Source: an uncultured Aliterella sp. (GTDB lineage Bacteria; Cyanobacteriota; Cyanobacteriia; Cyanobacteriales; Chroococcidiopsidaceae). Taken from it: DNA of 10,485 nt. The stretch lies in assembly GCA_905479905.1 (NCBI GenBank), contig CAJQOK010000328.1, positions 1 to 10,485 of the forward strand. Reading direction: 5' to 3'. The position numbers and the translations under genes are program-made. This document shows, in pieces, positions 1 to 6,726 of the stretch. Position 1 is the stretch's first letter, and each line of letters starts with the position of its first letter. The notes under the pieces were generated by a model. It saw only the letters and a list, made by a program, of their open reading frames with translations. It had not been told where the DNA came from and did not search any database.

Positions 1-325
1 CCCCTCCAAGCTTTCAGGAGGACAAAAACAGCGCGTGGCGATCGCCCGATCTTTGGCAATGACACCAGAAGTAATGTTATTTGACGAGCCAACTTCCGCC
101 CTCGATCCTGAGATGGTAAAGGAAGTATTGCAAGTAATGAAAGACTTAACGCAAACGGGGATTACAATGGCGATTGTGACTCACGAAATGGGCTTTGCTA
201 GAGAAGTTAGCGATCGCATATTATTTTTAGATCAAGGTAGACTAGCGGAAGATGCTACCCCCAAAGAGTTTTTTAATAACCCGCAATGCGATCGGGCTAA
301 ACAGTTTCTCGAAAAGATGTTGTAA
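1..325 (+). CDS. Amino-acid ABC transporter ATP-binding protein, C-terminal part (GlnQ-like)
   Basis: This is the nucleotide-binding subunit of an ABC importer, which hydrolyses ATP on the cytoplasmic face to drive uptake; the family type points to polar amino acids. The frame is open from base 2, so the gene starts outside the window and Walker A is missing. Visible in order are the ABC signature LSGGQKQR (bases 11-34), Walker B with its catalytic Glu in [15 protein letters not shown], the D-loop, and the H-loop in [15 protein letters not shown]. The run [12 protein letters not shown] plus [10 protein letters not shown] is characteristic of the GlnQ/HisP/ArtP polar-amino-acid group. The C-terminus (KQFLEKML) is a normal end for this group. 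Partner permease and binding-protein genes would lie to the left. The TAA stop at 323-325 directly abuts the stop of the converging gene. The exact substrate cannot be told. Confidence 0.93.
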   Translation, partial: PSKLSGGQKQRVAIARSLAMTPEVMLFDEPTSALDPEMVKEVLQVMKDLTQTGITMAIVTHEMGFAREVSDRILFLDQGRLAEDATPKEFFNNPQCDRAKQFLEKML

Positions 326-1318
326 TTAATTACTTGTACTGCCATCCGGCATCGTAGCACCTTTTAAGTTGGCATTTGTTAGGGTAGCGCTGCTCAATTC
401 TGCTCTAACTAAATTGGCATTACTTAAGTTAGCATTAGTAAAATTAGTTCTAGCTACAAAAGCATCAATTAAATAAGCATCGCTCAAATCAGCGTAGCTT
501 AAATTTGCTCTACTTAAGTCGATTCTATTTAAACTAGCTTTACTTAAATTTGCTCCTGTCAAATTAGCTCGATTCAATTTGCCATCAGGAATTGCCGCCC
601 CACTGAGATTGACATCTGTTAAATTTGTATCAATCATTGAAGCTCTTTCGCATCGAGCATTACTTAAGTTTGCGCCATTAAGTATTGCTCCGTCCAAATT
701 GGCATCATTGAGCGAAGCATAACTAAGATCGGCATTACTCAAGTTAGCGTAGCTAAGATTGGCTCCGCGCAAGTTAACTTCGTTAAAATTGGCATAGCGC
801 AAATCAGCCCGCGATAAATTTGCCCCTGCTAAGTTTGCACCGCGTACATCGGCTTTAAAAAGTGTCGCTCCGCATAAATTAGCAACATAGTTATTTTTTT
901 CTTGGCGGAAATTTGCCCCACGCAAACATACACCCGTCAAATTTGCCCCACTCAAATTGACATTACGCAAATCTGTATCAAGCATATTTGCATCTAACAA
1001 GTTTGCCAAACTCATATCAGCACTACGCAAATCTGCACCTTGCAAAACCGCGCCATGAAGATCGGCATCATGCAATTTAGCCGCCCGTAAGTCAGCTTGA
1101 GTGAGATTTGCTCCGCTTAACTTTGCCCCAGTTAAATTAGCTTTGAATAGTTGCGCCCGATTGAGGAGAGCAAAAATCAAGTTCGCACCGTGTAAATCGG
1201 CTTGAATGAGAATAATACTAATTAAATCAGCAGCAAATAAATTAGCACCTCTCAAATTAACACCGCTAAAATCTATCTCTCCGGCAGTATAACGTTCAAG
1301 AAGCTCGTCTACATTCAT
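326..1318 (-). CDS. Pentapeptide-repeat protein, 330 residues
   Basis: After a short N-terminal lead (MNVDELLERYTAGEIDFSGV), almost the whole protein is tandem A(D/N)LXX pentapeptides, for example SGANLTQADLRAAKL. Such arrays fold as a right-handed quadrilateral beta-helix. Register is disturbed once near residues 138-150 (FRQEKNNYVANL), probably a loop leaving the helix. No signal peptide or membrane segment is visible, so it is likely cytosolic. The ATG at 1318 is preferred over the GTG at 1333 because GAGG lies 9 nt upstream of the ATG, and the upstream GTG overlaps that ribosome binding site. Function is unknown; such proteins are abundant in cyanobacteria and a few elsewhere mimic DNA (Qnr/MfpA), but nothing here shows that. 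It lies 83 nt downstream of the 228-residue gene on the same strand, so co-transcription is possible. The N-terminal pattern resembles the broken gene at the right edge. Confidence 0.93.
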   Translation of the reverse strand: MNVDELLERYTAGEIDFSGVNLRGANLFAADLISIILIQADLHGANLIFALLNRAQLFKANLTGAKLSGANLTQADLRAAKLHDADLHGAVLQGADLRSADMSLANLLDANMLDTDLRNVNLSGANLTGVCLRGANFRQEKNNYVANLCGATLFKADVRGANLAGANLSRADLRYANFNEVNLRGANLSYANLSNADLSYASLNDANLDGAILNGANLSNARCERASMIDTNLTDVNLSGAAIPDGKLNRANLTGANLSKASLNRIDLSRANLSYADLSDAYLIDAFVARTNFTNANLSNANLVRAELSSATLTNANLKGATMPDGSTSN

Positions 1319-1401
1319 AAGAATGAACCTCACAATTTACTTAGTATTCCCAAATTTGTAGAGAAACAGTAAAAATTCTACCAAATGGGCAACGTCTGCA
1401 T

Positions 1402-2088
1402 TTATACGCAAATCGCTGGATAAAAAGGCTTTAAAGACTGACTAATAACCTTTGCTATTTTAAGATTTTCATCAACTTCTGGCAAACTACCCGCCGTAAA
1501 TTCTAGCTTACTGACAAGTTTGGCAAAGGTGGGATAGCTATCTATTAATTCTTGGATTAATTCGTCAAGCTGATGGGATTTGAGGTTTACCCAGTCTTGG
1601 TTACTAAAAGTAAATTGCTCGTTTAGTGCCGAAAATAATAGAATTTTTGCTCTTAATGGGTTGATGTTGCTAATAATTTCTGCTCTAATTTTGTAGAGAC
1701 CGTCAGGCTCAGGAGTTGCTGTTTGATTCGAGATTTCTTGAGATAGTATTTCTTCTTGAAAATTAGCTAAACAAGCTACAGTTACATCTTCTTCAACAAG
1801 ATATATTTTTTCTAGCTGACTAATGAGTATATCGGCTACTAACAAATACTTTTTAGGTTTGCTAGTTGTTTTAGCCATACCGTAAATATACTTACTTAAG
1901 CTAATAAAAGTTGGCTTTTTGCTTACTAATTCTTCAATCAAGCTTTGCCAATCAGCATTATCTATTTTTATCTGCTCATTTTCCCAAACTTGCTGACAAA
2001 GATACAATGTAAGCTTTTTTAACTGTATAGAATCTTTGTGTTGTTTTAAGTATTGAATAACTTGAGGTAATAAAGATGAATATTCCAC
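1402..2088 (-). CDS. Conserved-type hypothetical protein with two similar halves, 228 residues
   Basis: I do not recognise this family. It is hydrophilic and helix-rich, with no signal peptide or membrane segment. It contains an internal duplication: residues about 22-96 and 144-223 align along their length, with matching LIEELVSKKPTFISL / LIQELIDSYPTFAKL followed by similar helices ending LISQLEKIY / VISQSLKPFY. Two copies of one roughly 75-residue helical module are therefore joined by an acidic, Gln-rich linker (about 97-143). The only in-frame start codon after the upstream stop is GTG at 2088, and it has no clear ribosome binding site. A better-placed ATG at 2099-2101, preceded by GAGG at 8 nt, is out of frame and terminates after two codons. 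The 5' end is therefore uncertain; a small indel or a two-codon leader ORF would both explain it. The pentapeptide-repeat gene follows on the same strand. Confidence 0.75.
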   Translation of the reverse strand: MEYSSLLPQVIQYLKQHKDSIQLKKLTLYLCQQVWENEQIKIDNADWQSLIEELVSKKPTFISLSKYIYGMAKTTSKPKKYLLVADILISQLEKIYLVEEDVTVACLANFQEEILSQEISNQTATPEPDGLYKIRAEIISNINPLRAKILLFSALNEQFTFSNQDWVNLKSHQLDELIQELIDSYPTFAKLVSKLEFTAGSLPEVDENLKIAKVISQSLKPFYPAICV

Positions 2089-2328
2089 AATTTTAAAGCA
2101 TTATTTATTACCTCGATTGTATTAGCGGTTACTCAATATTAAGTGTAGGAAGTGTGAAGATTTGGGGTTAAAGTATCATAGAAATATAAAGCTGAAGTAA
2201 TATTAAAACTTTTTGGAAGTGCGTCAATTTCGTGTGGAGTTGATGGAATAGAAGATAATCTATTACTTTAAGCGCAGTGATGAAATGCCTATTGTGTCGT
2301 CACGTAGCTCATGAGCATGGCTGGATGC

Positions 2329-2594
2329 CTAATCTTTGTCAGCGTTATTTCGTGTCCAGCTTGCCATTAAAGATTCTATTATTGATATCAATGCGATCGC
2401 ATCGATATCAAACCAAGTTCGACAAGCTGTGGAAATAGATTCAGGTAACGGTTCGTGTGACACATAGATGTGTTTAACATTAGGGACGTTGCCATGTTTA
2501 ACCTCGTCATCTCCTCGGACATCCAACACAGTATCCAGTTAGATTGTTCCTCAACCGCCACGAGTTCGCACGGGTTATGTGAACCCATATTCAT
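2329..2594 (-). pseudogene. Decayed single-domain rhodanese-like gene (frameshifted)
   Basis: Rhodanese-fold proteins transfer sulfane sulfur using a loop cysteine. Here the start-proximal frame gives MNMGSHNPCELVAVEEQSNW, which resembles the first helix of a rhodanese domain. The next frame (open from 2529 down to the TAG) gives VLDVRGDDEVKHGNVPNVKH followed by IYVSH, the characteristic second strand and substrate-loop region. A possible active-site loop follows as ACRTWFD, then IISIIES-like helix residues. The frame change lies around 2530-2545, and residues after HIYVSH fit the family only loosely, so further changes are likely. No ribosome binding site is visible. The flanking stretches (2089-2328 and 2595-2679) show nothing convincing. 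A plus-strand 52-codon ORF at 2280-2438 overlaps this remnant and is probably spurious. Confidence 0.55.
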
Positions 2595-2679
2595 ACGTCT
2601 AGAACATTACCGTAAATTGCCATCAAAACCGTCATAAAAAGAGTTATCTAATAGGCTCAAAAAATCTCCCACAGTAGCT

Positions 2680-3771
2680 TTAAGCAACTTTCTTGGGATA
2701 GTTGCAGATGTGACGCTTACTAGGAGCATTGGCAATCAAACTTTCAACATTACGTAGTATAGTGTTGCAAATAAAGTCTAAGGGTAAGTCGTTGGGATCG
2801 TGTCCAAAAGGTTCTTCAATCTCTGCGCCAATTTCGTCAATTCCCAATAATATGAAGCTGATAAAAGCTAATACGGGGCCAGTCCACCAAGTCAAGCCGC
2901 TAACTAAACTCCAAGGCATCAGCAGAAAGTATGTAACTAACAGAGTCTTGAGCGTAATTGTGTAGAACAGAGGTAAAGGTGTTTTCAAAATGCGTTCGCA
3001 TCCACCTAAAATATCTACCATGTCATCAACTAATTTCTGTAATGCCGTCAACTGAAAGATATTGACATATTGGCGCTCGTGCTGGAATTGTAAATAATCT
3101 GCGATCTCAAAAGCGATTTCTAAGGGAGGATGAGCCGCATCTTGGAGCTTATCATAGGTAAAAGCTGGCATCAATGGTTCTAGCTCAGAATTCACAGGAT
3201 CTCGGCGCAGATGTAGTTTCATAGCAACCGCAAATGCTATTATTAATCGCAGAGTTGCTTCTTTTTCTACTCGATCTTGCGGATCATGTTCTTCGATCAT
3301 GATGCAGATTCCCCTAGCTAAGTTGCGAACAGTATTAACCATTGATCCCCATAATTTTCGTCCTTCCCAGAAGCGTTCGTGTGCTGTGTTGGTACGAAAA
3401 ACTAATAGTAAGCTCAAAACAATGTTTAGACACATAACAACATTGGGAAGAATTTTACTATCTCTAACCATTGATAAATGTTGAAAATGGTTAAGCAATG
3501 AAACGAGAAAGCCGTACCCGCCACACAACAGTATCCAAGGGAGAATTGCGGCAATCACTGAGTGCGCCAGATGAAAAGTTACGTGTTGCCAAGGGTGTTG
3601 TTCGCCAGTGTAAAGCTTAAATTTTTCTTTAAGACCTCTCATTGCTCCATGCTTGGGTTTTCGTAATGATTTTGGCGGAGATGGCGAGTCTCCAAATTTA
3701 CCAACTAAAACATTATTTTTGTGACTGTTTCTTTTGGACGGATGCTGTTTTTTGGCGAATAGTCGAGACAT
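2680..3771 (-). CDS. Bestrophin-family anion channel protein (UPF0187), about 363 residues
   Basis: Bestrophins are pentameric anion channels. Family members in chloroplasts carry chloride or bicarbonate across thylakoids, but cyanobacterial members are little characterised. Family hallmarks are clear: the FRTNTAHERFWEGRKLWG block (residues about 125-142 from the ATG at 3771), CERILKTPLPL (about 258-268), and the C-terminal block GIDEIGAEIEEPFGHD plus NDLPLDFIC (about 310-335). Hydrophobic segments lie near 73-92, 108-125, 274-286 and 298-310. The ATG at 3771 is chosen because AGAGG sits 7 nt upstream; the longer frame begins at a GTG (3816) without a ribosome binding site and adds 15 residues. 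The N-terminus is basic and poorly conserved. It follows pxcA on the same strand after a 153-nt gap, so it may be a separate unit or a loose operon. Its place beside pxcA and a carbonic anhydrase suggests bicarbonate or counter-ion transport (inference). Confidence 0.9.
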   Translation of the reverse strand: MSRLFAKKQHPSKRNSHKNNVLVGKFGDSPSPPKSLRKPKHGAMRGLKEKFKLYTGEQHPWQHVTFHLAHSVIAAILPWILLCGGYGFLVSLLNHFQHLSMVRDSKILPNVVMCLNIVLSLLLVFRTNTAHERFWEGRKLWGSMVNTVRNLARGICIMIEEHDPQDRVEKEATLRLIIAFAVAMKLHLRRDPVNSELEPLMPAFTYDKLQDAAHPPLEIAFEIADYLQFQHERQYVNIFQLTALQKLVDDMVDILGGCERILKTPLPLFYTITLKTLLVTYFLLMPWSLVSGLTWWTGPVLAFISFILLGIDEIGAEIEEPFGHDPNDLPLDFICNTILRNVESLIANAPSKRHICNYPKKVA

Positions 3772-3924
3772 TTTTAATCCTCTTAATAATGATGTTAGGT
3801 GTACAAATTTACTCACAGAAATTGAAATCGCAGATGTAAGCTTATGTGGCGTGGCTATGAGTTAGAGTAGTGACTTACTATTAAATATTCAAATAAAGAC
3901 ATATAGCTAGTTATAGCTTCCGGT

Positions 3925-5178
3925 TTATTCATTCATGTTCCTTAAAGTTGCCAGTGCTGAAGGAGAAATTCGCGTTAAATAACGGAAAGTCCAATATTTG
4001 AAAATCGTGTCCATAATTACCGGAATTGTAGCAATGAACAAAAATATTAAGTTTCTATTGGCAGGAAGTCCTAGATGGCTTGCAACTCCTTCGAGTATTA
4101 CTTCCCAACCATGCGGCGAGTGGAAACCTACAAATAAATCTGTAAACAAAATGATGATAAAAGCTTTAGTCCCATCGCTCATCCCGCCTACTATGTCATC
4201 CATAAATGACTTTAAAATGACGATTTCTTTTTTACTGACTAACAATATTAATCCAAAAGCTACTACCGCTATCAGGTCAGCAAAAACATTATCAATAGCG
4301 CCGCTACTTTTATGTTTAAATTCCTCAGCTATTTCTGTAGCTTTACGCTTTACCTTTTCTTCAATAACTGACGGCGCAAGGGGAGCAGCTATAGTAATTA
4401 AATTTTCAAACTTTAGCCCTTCTTCAAAGCTTTGTAATTCTTCCAAAGCTTCTGCTTTCATTTCGTAGTTGAGGAAAATTTGCGGTTGGGCTTCACCTCT
4501 AAATTGGTTTACAATTGGCTCTACCAAATAGGGCTTGGCTAACTGCTGGACTAAAAGCGGGACAACAACCAATGTGACTAAAAATCTAATAGCAGTAATA
4601 GTTTTAGCTCTAGAACTGCGATATTTTCTAATGACTTCTTGTTCGGCTTTGGGATTAAAACTGTTTTTAAAATCATTAATAGTTCTGCCAATTGACTTAG
4701 GTGCTGTGCTACTTTTAGCTGTGACAGCTTTTGATTCATTGGAGTAGGGCCGCTCACTTTTACCAACTAACGGTTCTGTATCAGGTAATGCTAATAACTC
4801 AGACGAATCTTGCTTGGGGGTGTATTTATCTAAAATTTCGTCAATTAACTTTAGCTTTGTTAATTGAGCGGAACTGCGAGCATCGAGCAAAAAACAACTT
4901 GCTTTAAATTCTGCTGTTCTCAATTTGACAATATTTAAGTTTTTTTCAAAATTTGCTTTTAAGAAGGCTGAAGTTGAACTACTGCGATCGCTTGACTCCG
5001 TAGGGATTGTCCCGCCATTAAAATGTTCGTCTTCAAGAGCTTTGATTTTTAATCCAGCTTGATAGGCTATTTCCAGAGATCGCTCCGGTGTTCTCAAAAT
5101 ATGCTGACTAGCAGAACGCCAGTAATTTTTAGCTTGTGTAGACAGATATACTGCTTTGTTGGGTGAGATGGAAGTCAT
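3925..5178 (-). CDS. pxcA: Proton extrusion protein PxcA (CemA family), 417 residues
   Basis: PxcA (also PcxA or CotA) is the cyanobacterial homologue of chloroplast CemA. It is a membrane protein required for light-induced proton extrusion and, indirectly, for inorganic carbon uptake at low pH or after shifts to light. The sequence has a long soluble N-terminal region (about 1-190) beginning with KNYWRSASQHILRTPERSLE, then the conserved basic lead EVIRKYRSSRAKTITAIRFL into TM1 (about 195-214). A periplasmic or lumen-facing helical segment follows, then TM2 (about 298-315), TM3 (about 337-353) with the hallmark GFHSPHGWEVILE, and TM4 (about 376-395), ending in KYWTFRYLTRISPSA. Length is typical for cyanobacterial PxcA and no lesion is visible. 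No ribosome binding site precedes the ATG; a promoter-like element ends a few bases upstream, so a leaderless mRNA is possible. Neighbours on the same strand are the carbonic anhydrase genes upstream and bestrophin downstream. Confidence 0.93.
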   Translation of the reverse strand: MTSISPNKAVYLSTQAKNYWRSASQHILRTPERSLEIAYQAGLKIKALEDEHFNGGTIPTESSDRSSSTSAFLKANFEKNLNIVKLRTAEFKASCFLLDARSSAQLTKLKLIDEILDKYTPKQDSSELLALPDTEPLVGKSERPYSNESKAVTAKSSTAPKSIGRTINDFKNSFNPKAEQEVIRKYRSSRAKTITAIRFLVTLVVVPLLVQQLAKPYLVEPIVNQFRGEAQPQIFLNYEMKAEALEELQSFEEGLKFENLITIAAPLAPSVIEEKVKRKATEIAEEFKHKSSGAIDNVFADLIAVVAFGLILLVSKKEIVILKSFMDDIVGGMSDGTKAFIIILFTDLFVGFHSPHGWEVILEGVASHLGLPANRNLIFLFIATIPVIMDTIFKYWTFRYLTRISPSALATLRNMNE

Positions 5179-5184
5179 GGCAAA

Positions 5185-5212
5185 TTTATAGTTAGTGTAC
5201 GCAGAATCTCAA
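5185..5212 (-). promoter_or_regulatory. Candidate promoter of pxcA
   Basis: Reading the minus strand, TTGAGA (5212-5207) and TATAAA (5190-5185) are separated by 16 bp, a plausible sigma70-type pair. Transcription would start about 6-7 nt further on, at or next to the pxcA ATG (5178). This agrees with the lack of any Shine-Dalgarno sequence there. Based on motif match only. Confidence 0.35.
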
Positions 5213-5282
5213 GGCTTTAAGAGATAAAGTTTGATAAGTGAAATATTCTGTATGCAGCAACCAACAGAATTGTCAGTAAGCT

Positions 5283-5507
5283 TTAGACAGCTTGTAAGTA
5301 AGGAACTGATTTAAACTGCAATGTTGTTGAAGCGGTTAAATGAAGTTGCTTGCGGGTAAAAGGTAAGCGATTAGCAGCAGTTTGAGTTGTAATGATCGCA
5401 CCTGCTGGAATGTAGCGATTATTGGCAATATTTACACCTGTAGTTAAAACTTTGGGCTGAATAGTGGATCTTTTGCCGCCGGGAATGACTGTGAGTTGAG
5501 GTGTCAT
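5283..5507 (-). pseudogene. C-terminal fragment of a second Cam-type gamma-carbonic anhydrase, 74 codons
   Basis: Residues 16-49 of this ORF align without gaps to residues 148-181 of the complete carbonic anhydrase 80 nt upstream on the same strand: 22 of 34 are identical by my count, including NRY(I/V)PAGA and ITTQ. The match begins around GGKRSTIQPK versus VGKNCVIEPK. The left-handed beta-helix body and all three zinc histidines are absent, so it cannot be an enzyme by itself. After residue 50 the tail (TRKQLHLTASTTLQF) no longer matches. No ribosome binding site precedes the ATG. The simplest reading is the remnant of a tandem gene duplication that lost its 5' part. A short expressed peptide that associates with the full enzyme is an unproved alternative. 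Confidence 0.7.
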
Positions 5508-5543
5508 AAGTTTTAGTGATTAGGTAGGTGGGTGGAATGTGAG

Positions 5544-5569
5544 CAAGAGATGAGATGCCTCACCTCTTG
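5544..5569 (-). terminator. Hairpin between the carbonic anhydrase gene and its fragment
   Basis: An 11-bp stem with a 4-nt loop: on the minus strand CAAGAGGTGAG, loop GCAT, CTCATCTCTTG, with one G-U pair in RNA of that strand (an A-C mismatch on the other). It starts 18 nt after the carbonic anhydrase stop codon. No U-tract follows, so it may be a weak terminator or an mRNA-stabilising or processing structure rather than a classic intrinsic terminator. Confidence 0.5.
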
Positions 5570-5586
5570 GGCCAAACAATTAGCAA

Positions 5587-6243
5587 TTAAGCAGCTAGAT
5601 GGATAACATTGTCTTGCTTCCGGTAGCCAAGGGCGAGTTCGGTATTGACGTTAACAACGGCTTTATTCAAACCTTTGAGGGGATATGCTTCGCTAATTGT
5701 GGGCAGATTGTCGGCGGCTTCTTGGGTAGTAATCAAAGCACCCGCAGGAACGTAGCGATTGTCAGGAACATTGACACCCATAACCAAAGCTTTTGGCTCA
5801 ATTACACAGTTTTTACCTACAGTGGCGCGAAAAACTAATGCTTGCATTCCTACAAAAGTGTCTGCACCAACAAAAGCAGGCCCATGTACTTGCGACTGAT
5901 GCGCTAAAGAAACACGCTCGCTAATATACACTCCATAAAACTCGCCATCTACTTCAACTACAGCCTCGCGGACTAATTCGCCATTAGCATGGGTTTCTAA
6001 AGCGTGAAGAACGACACAATCTTGAATATTTACATCGTCACTTACCCAAATTGGCTGTCCTTCATCGCCTCGGACTGAAGCGGCGGGCGCTACCATTACG
6101 CGCTTACCAAGGTGTACGTTACCAATGACGGCGGCTAGAGGGTGAATATAGGCAGTGCGATCGATTTGTGGAGTCTTTTCTTCAAAATTGAAAGAGGCGC
6201 GGACATTAGCGTGGATATTGTGCAGTGCAATGACGTTGTTCAT
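5587..6243 (-). CDS. Cam-type gamma-class carbonic anhydrase, 218 residues
   Basis: A left-handed beta-helix trimeric zinc enzyme interconverting CO2 and bicarbonate. The pattern follows Methanosarcina thermophila Cam closely, more than the CcmM N-domain of carboxysomes. The zinc histidines are present at His80 (CVVLHALET), His115 and His120 (LAHQSQVHGP). Arg58, Asp60 and Glu61 of SVRGDEGQP and Glu83 of HALET occupy the positions of Cam catalytic and proton-shuttle residues, so an active enzyme is expected. The C-terminal helix region (PTISEAYPLKGLNKAVVNVN) is also Cam-like. No signal peptide is evident, suggesting cytosolic location. There is no RuBisCO-small-subunit-like extension, so it is not CcmM. 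The ATG at 6243 has only a weak AGGT upstream. It heads a same-strand series with a truncated copy of itself, pxcA and a bestrophin gene, which fits a role in inorganic carbon or pH balance (inference). Confidence 0.93.
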   Translation of the reverse strand: MNNVIALHNIHANVRASFNFEEKTPQIDRTAYIHPLAAVIGNVHLGKRVMVAPAASVRGDEGQPIWVSDDVNIQDCVVLHALETHANGELVREAVVEVDGEFYGVYISERVSLAHQSQVHGPAFVGADTFVGMQALVFRATVGKNCVIEPKALVMGVNVPDNRYVPAGALITTQEAADNLPTISEAYPLKGLNKAVVNVNTELALGYRKQDNVIHLAA

Positions 6244-6292
6244 AATAAGTACCTATTGATGTGAGCTATGTGATCGGACAACGGCAAGCTAC

Positions 6293-6313
6293 TTTATATG
6301 CAAAGCTGCTTTG
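6293..6313 (-). promoter_or_regulatory. Candidate -10 box with adjacent palindrome upstream of the carbonic anhydrase gene
   Basis: On the minus strand TATAAA (6298-6293) lies about 50 nt before the ATG at 6243. Two bases upstream of it is the perfect odd-centred palindrome CAAAGCTGCTTTG (6301-6313), in the position of the promoter spacer. No good -35 box is seen. A dimeric regulator could bind such a site, but this is inferred from position and symmetry alone. Confidence 0.3.
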
Positions 6314-6385
6314 TTGGCGCTTGCTGTAGTGACTTTACCTAATTAAAAGCGGCACTTGTTGAATGCCTTGCTCTTTACACTTGCT

Positions 6386-6441
6386 AGATTAATCAATCAA
6401 CGGTGACAAACTGGGAACGTAAAAGTGACAAACTTGGGGAA
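6386..6441 (+). repeat. Dispersed intergenic repeat, copy A (two GTGACAAAC units)
   Basis: This copy contains GGTGACAAACTGGGAA (6402-6417) and AGTGACAAACTTGGGGAA (6424-6441), with the GTGACAAAC cores 22 bp apart. It is preceded by AGATTAATCAATCAAC (6386-6401). The leader plus first unit recurs at 8627-8659 with two substitutions and one indel. The paired-unit arrangement recurs, more diverged, at 10303-10340. All three copies have the same orientation and lie between genes. Confidence 0.75.
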
Positions 6442-6531
6442 TTATTAAAATTTTTGGAAATTGGATTTTTACTATTAATATCCGCCAAGCTTTAAGCAAA
6501 ATTGCTTATTTTTGTTCCTACTTTGTCACCG
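6401..6531. repeat. 131-bp interval bounded by a 10-bp perfect inverted repeat; possible miniature element
   Basis: The ends read CGGTGACAAA (6401-6410) and TTTGTCACCG (6522-6531), a perfect inverted pair. Similarity continues inward imperfectly: GGTGACAAACTGGGAACGTAA at the left and, read on the minus strand, GGTGACAAAGTAGGAACAAA at the right. The interval is AT-rich and non-coding. No target-site duplication is evident (flanks ATCAA and AGCCA differ). It may be a MITE-like element, or a pair of opposed protein-binding sites. Confidence 0.45.
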
Positions 6532-6726
6532 AGCCAAACTTAAGCTTGAACCAGAGTAAAAACTTCTGGAATCTACTCAATTGATAAGCAAGCTTTAGCA
6601 AATATAAAAACTAAAGACTGATATCAGAGATAAATTACCTTTGCTAAACATAGATCGCAAAACAAGATTTATCGCCGCTAGCAAAAGAGCGTGCAGGCGA
6701 TCGCTAAATATTAAGGAAGTAAAAAA

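Larger units (their letters stand above)
6244..6726. other. Divergent intergenic region (483 bp)
   Basis: This AT-rich spacer lies between the minus-strand carbonic anhydrase gene and the plus-strand Mo-nitrogenase C-domain gene. It must carry both 5' regions. It contains a candidate promoter with a palindrome (6293-6313), a copy of the dispersed GTGACAAAC repeat (6386-6441), a 131-bp inverted-repeat-bounded interval (6401-6531), one HIP1 octamer (about 6698-6705), and the ribosome binding site of the plus-strand gene (AAGGAAG, 6713-6719). I see no convincing coding sequence or RNA gene. Confidence 0.6.

Noticed and set aside
2280..2438. Plus-strand 52-codon ORF starting MKCLLCRHVAHEHG with a Cys-x-x-Cys pair.
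   Set aside because: It has no ribosome binding site, no recognised family, and overlaps the rhodanese remnant on the opposite strand.
3998..4468. Long plus-strand ORF of 156 codons antisense to pxcA.
   Set aside because: It lies wholly within pxcA, whose protein family match is clear; composition is that of a reverse-frame shadow and no ribosome binding site or family was seen.
5599..5838. Plus-strand 79-codon ORF antisense to the carbonic anhydrase.
   Set aside because: It is a mirror frame of the conserved Cam C-terminal region with no independent support.
5587..6243. Calling the gamma-carbonic anhydrase CcmM or a carboxysome component.
   Set aside because: It lacks RuBisCO-small-subunit-like repeats, matches Cam more closely than the CcmM N-domain (LAHQSQVHGP, HALET, SVRGDEG), and no other ccm gene is in the window.
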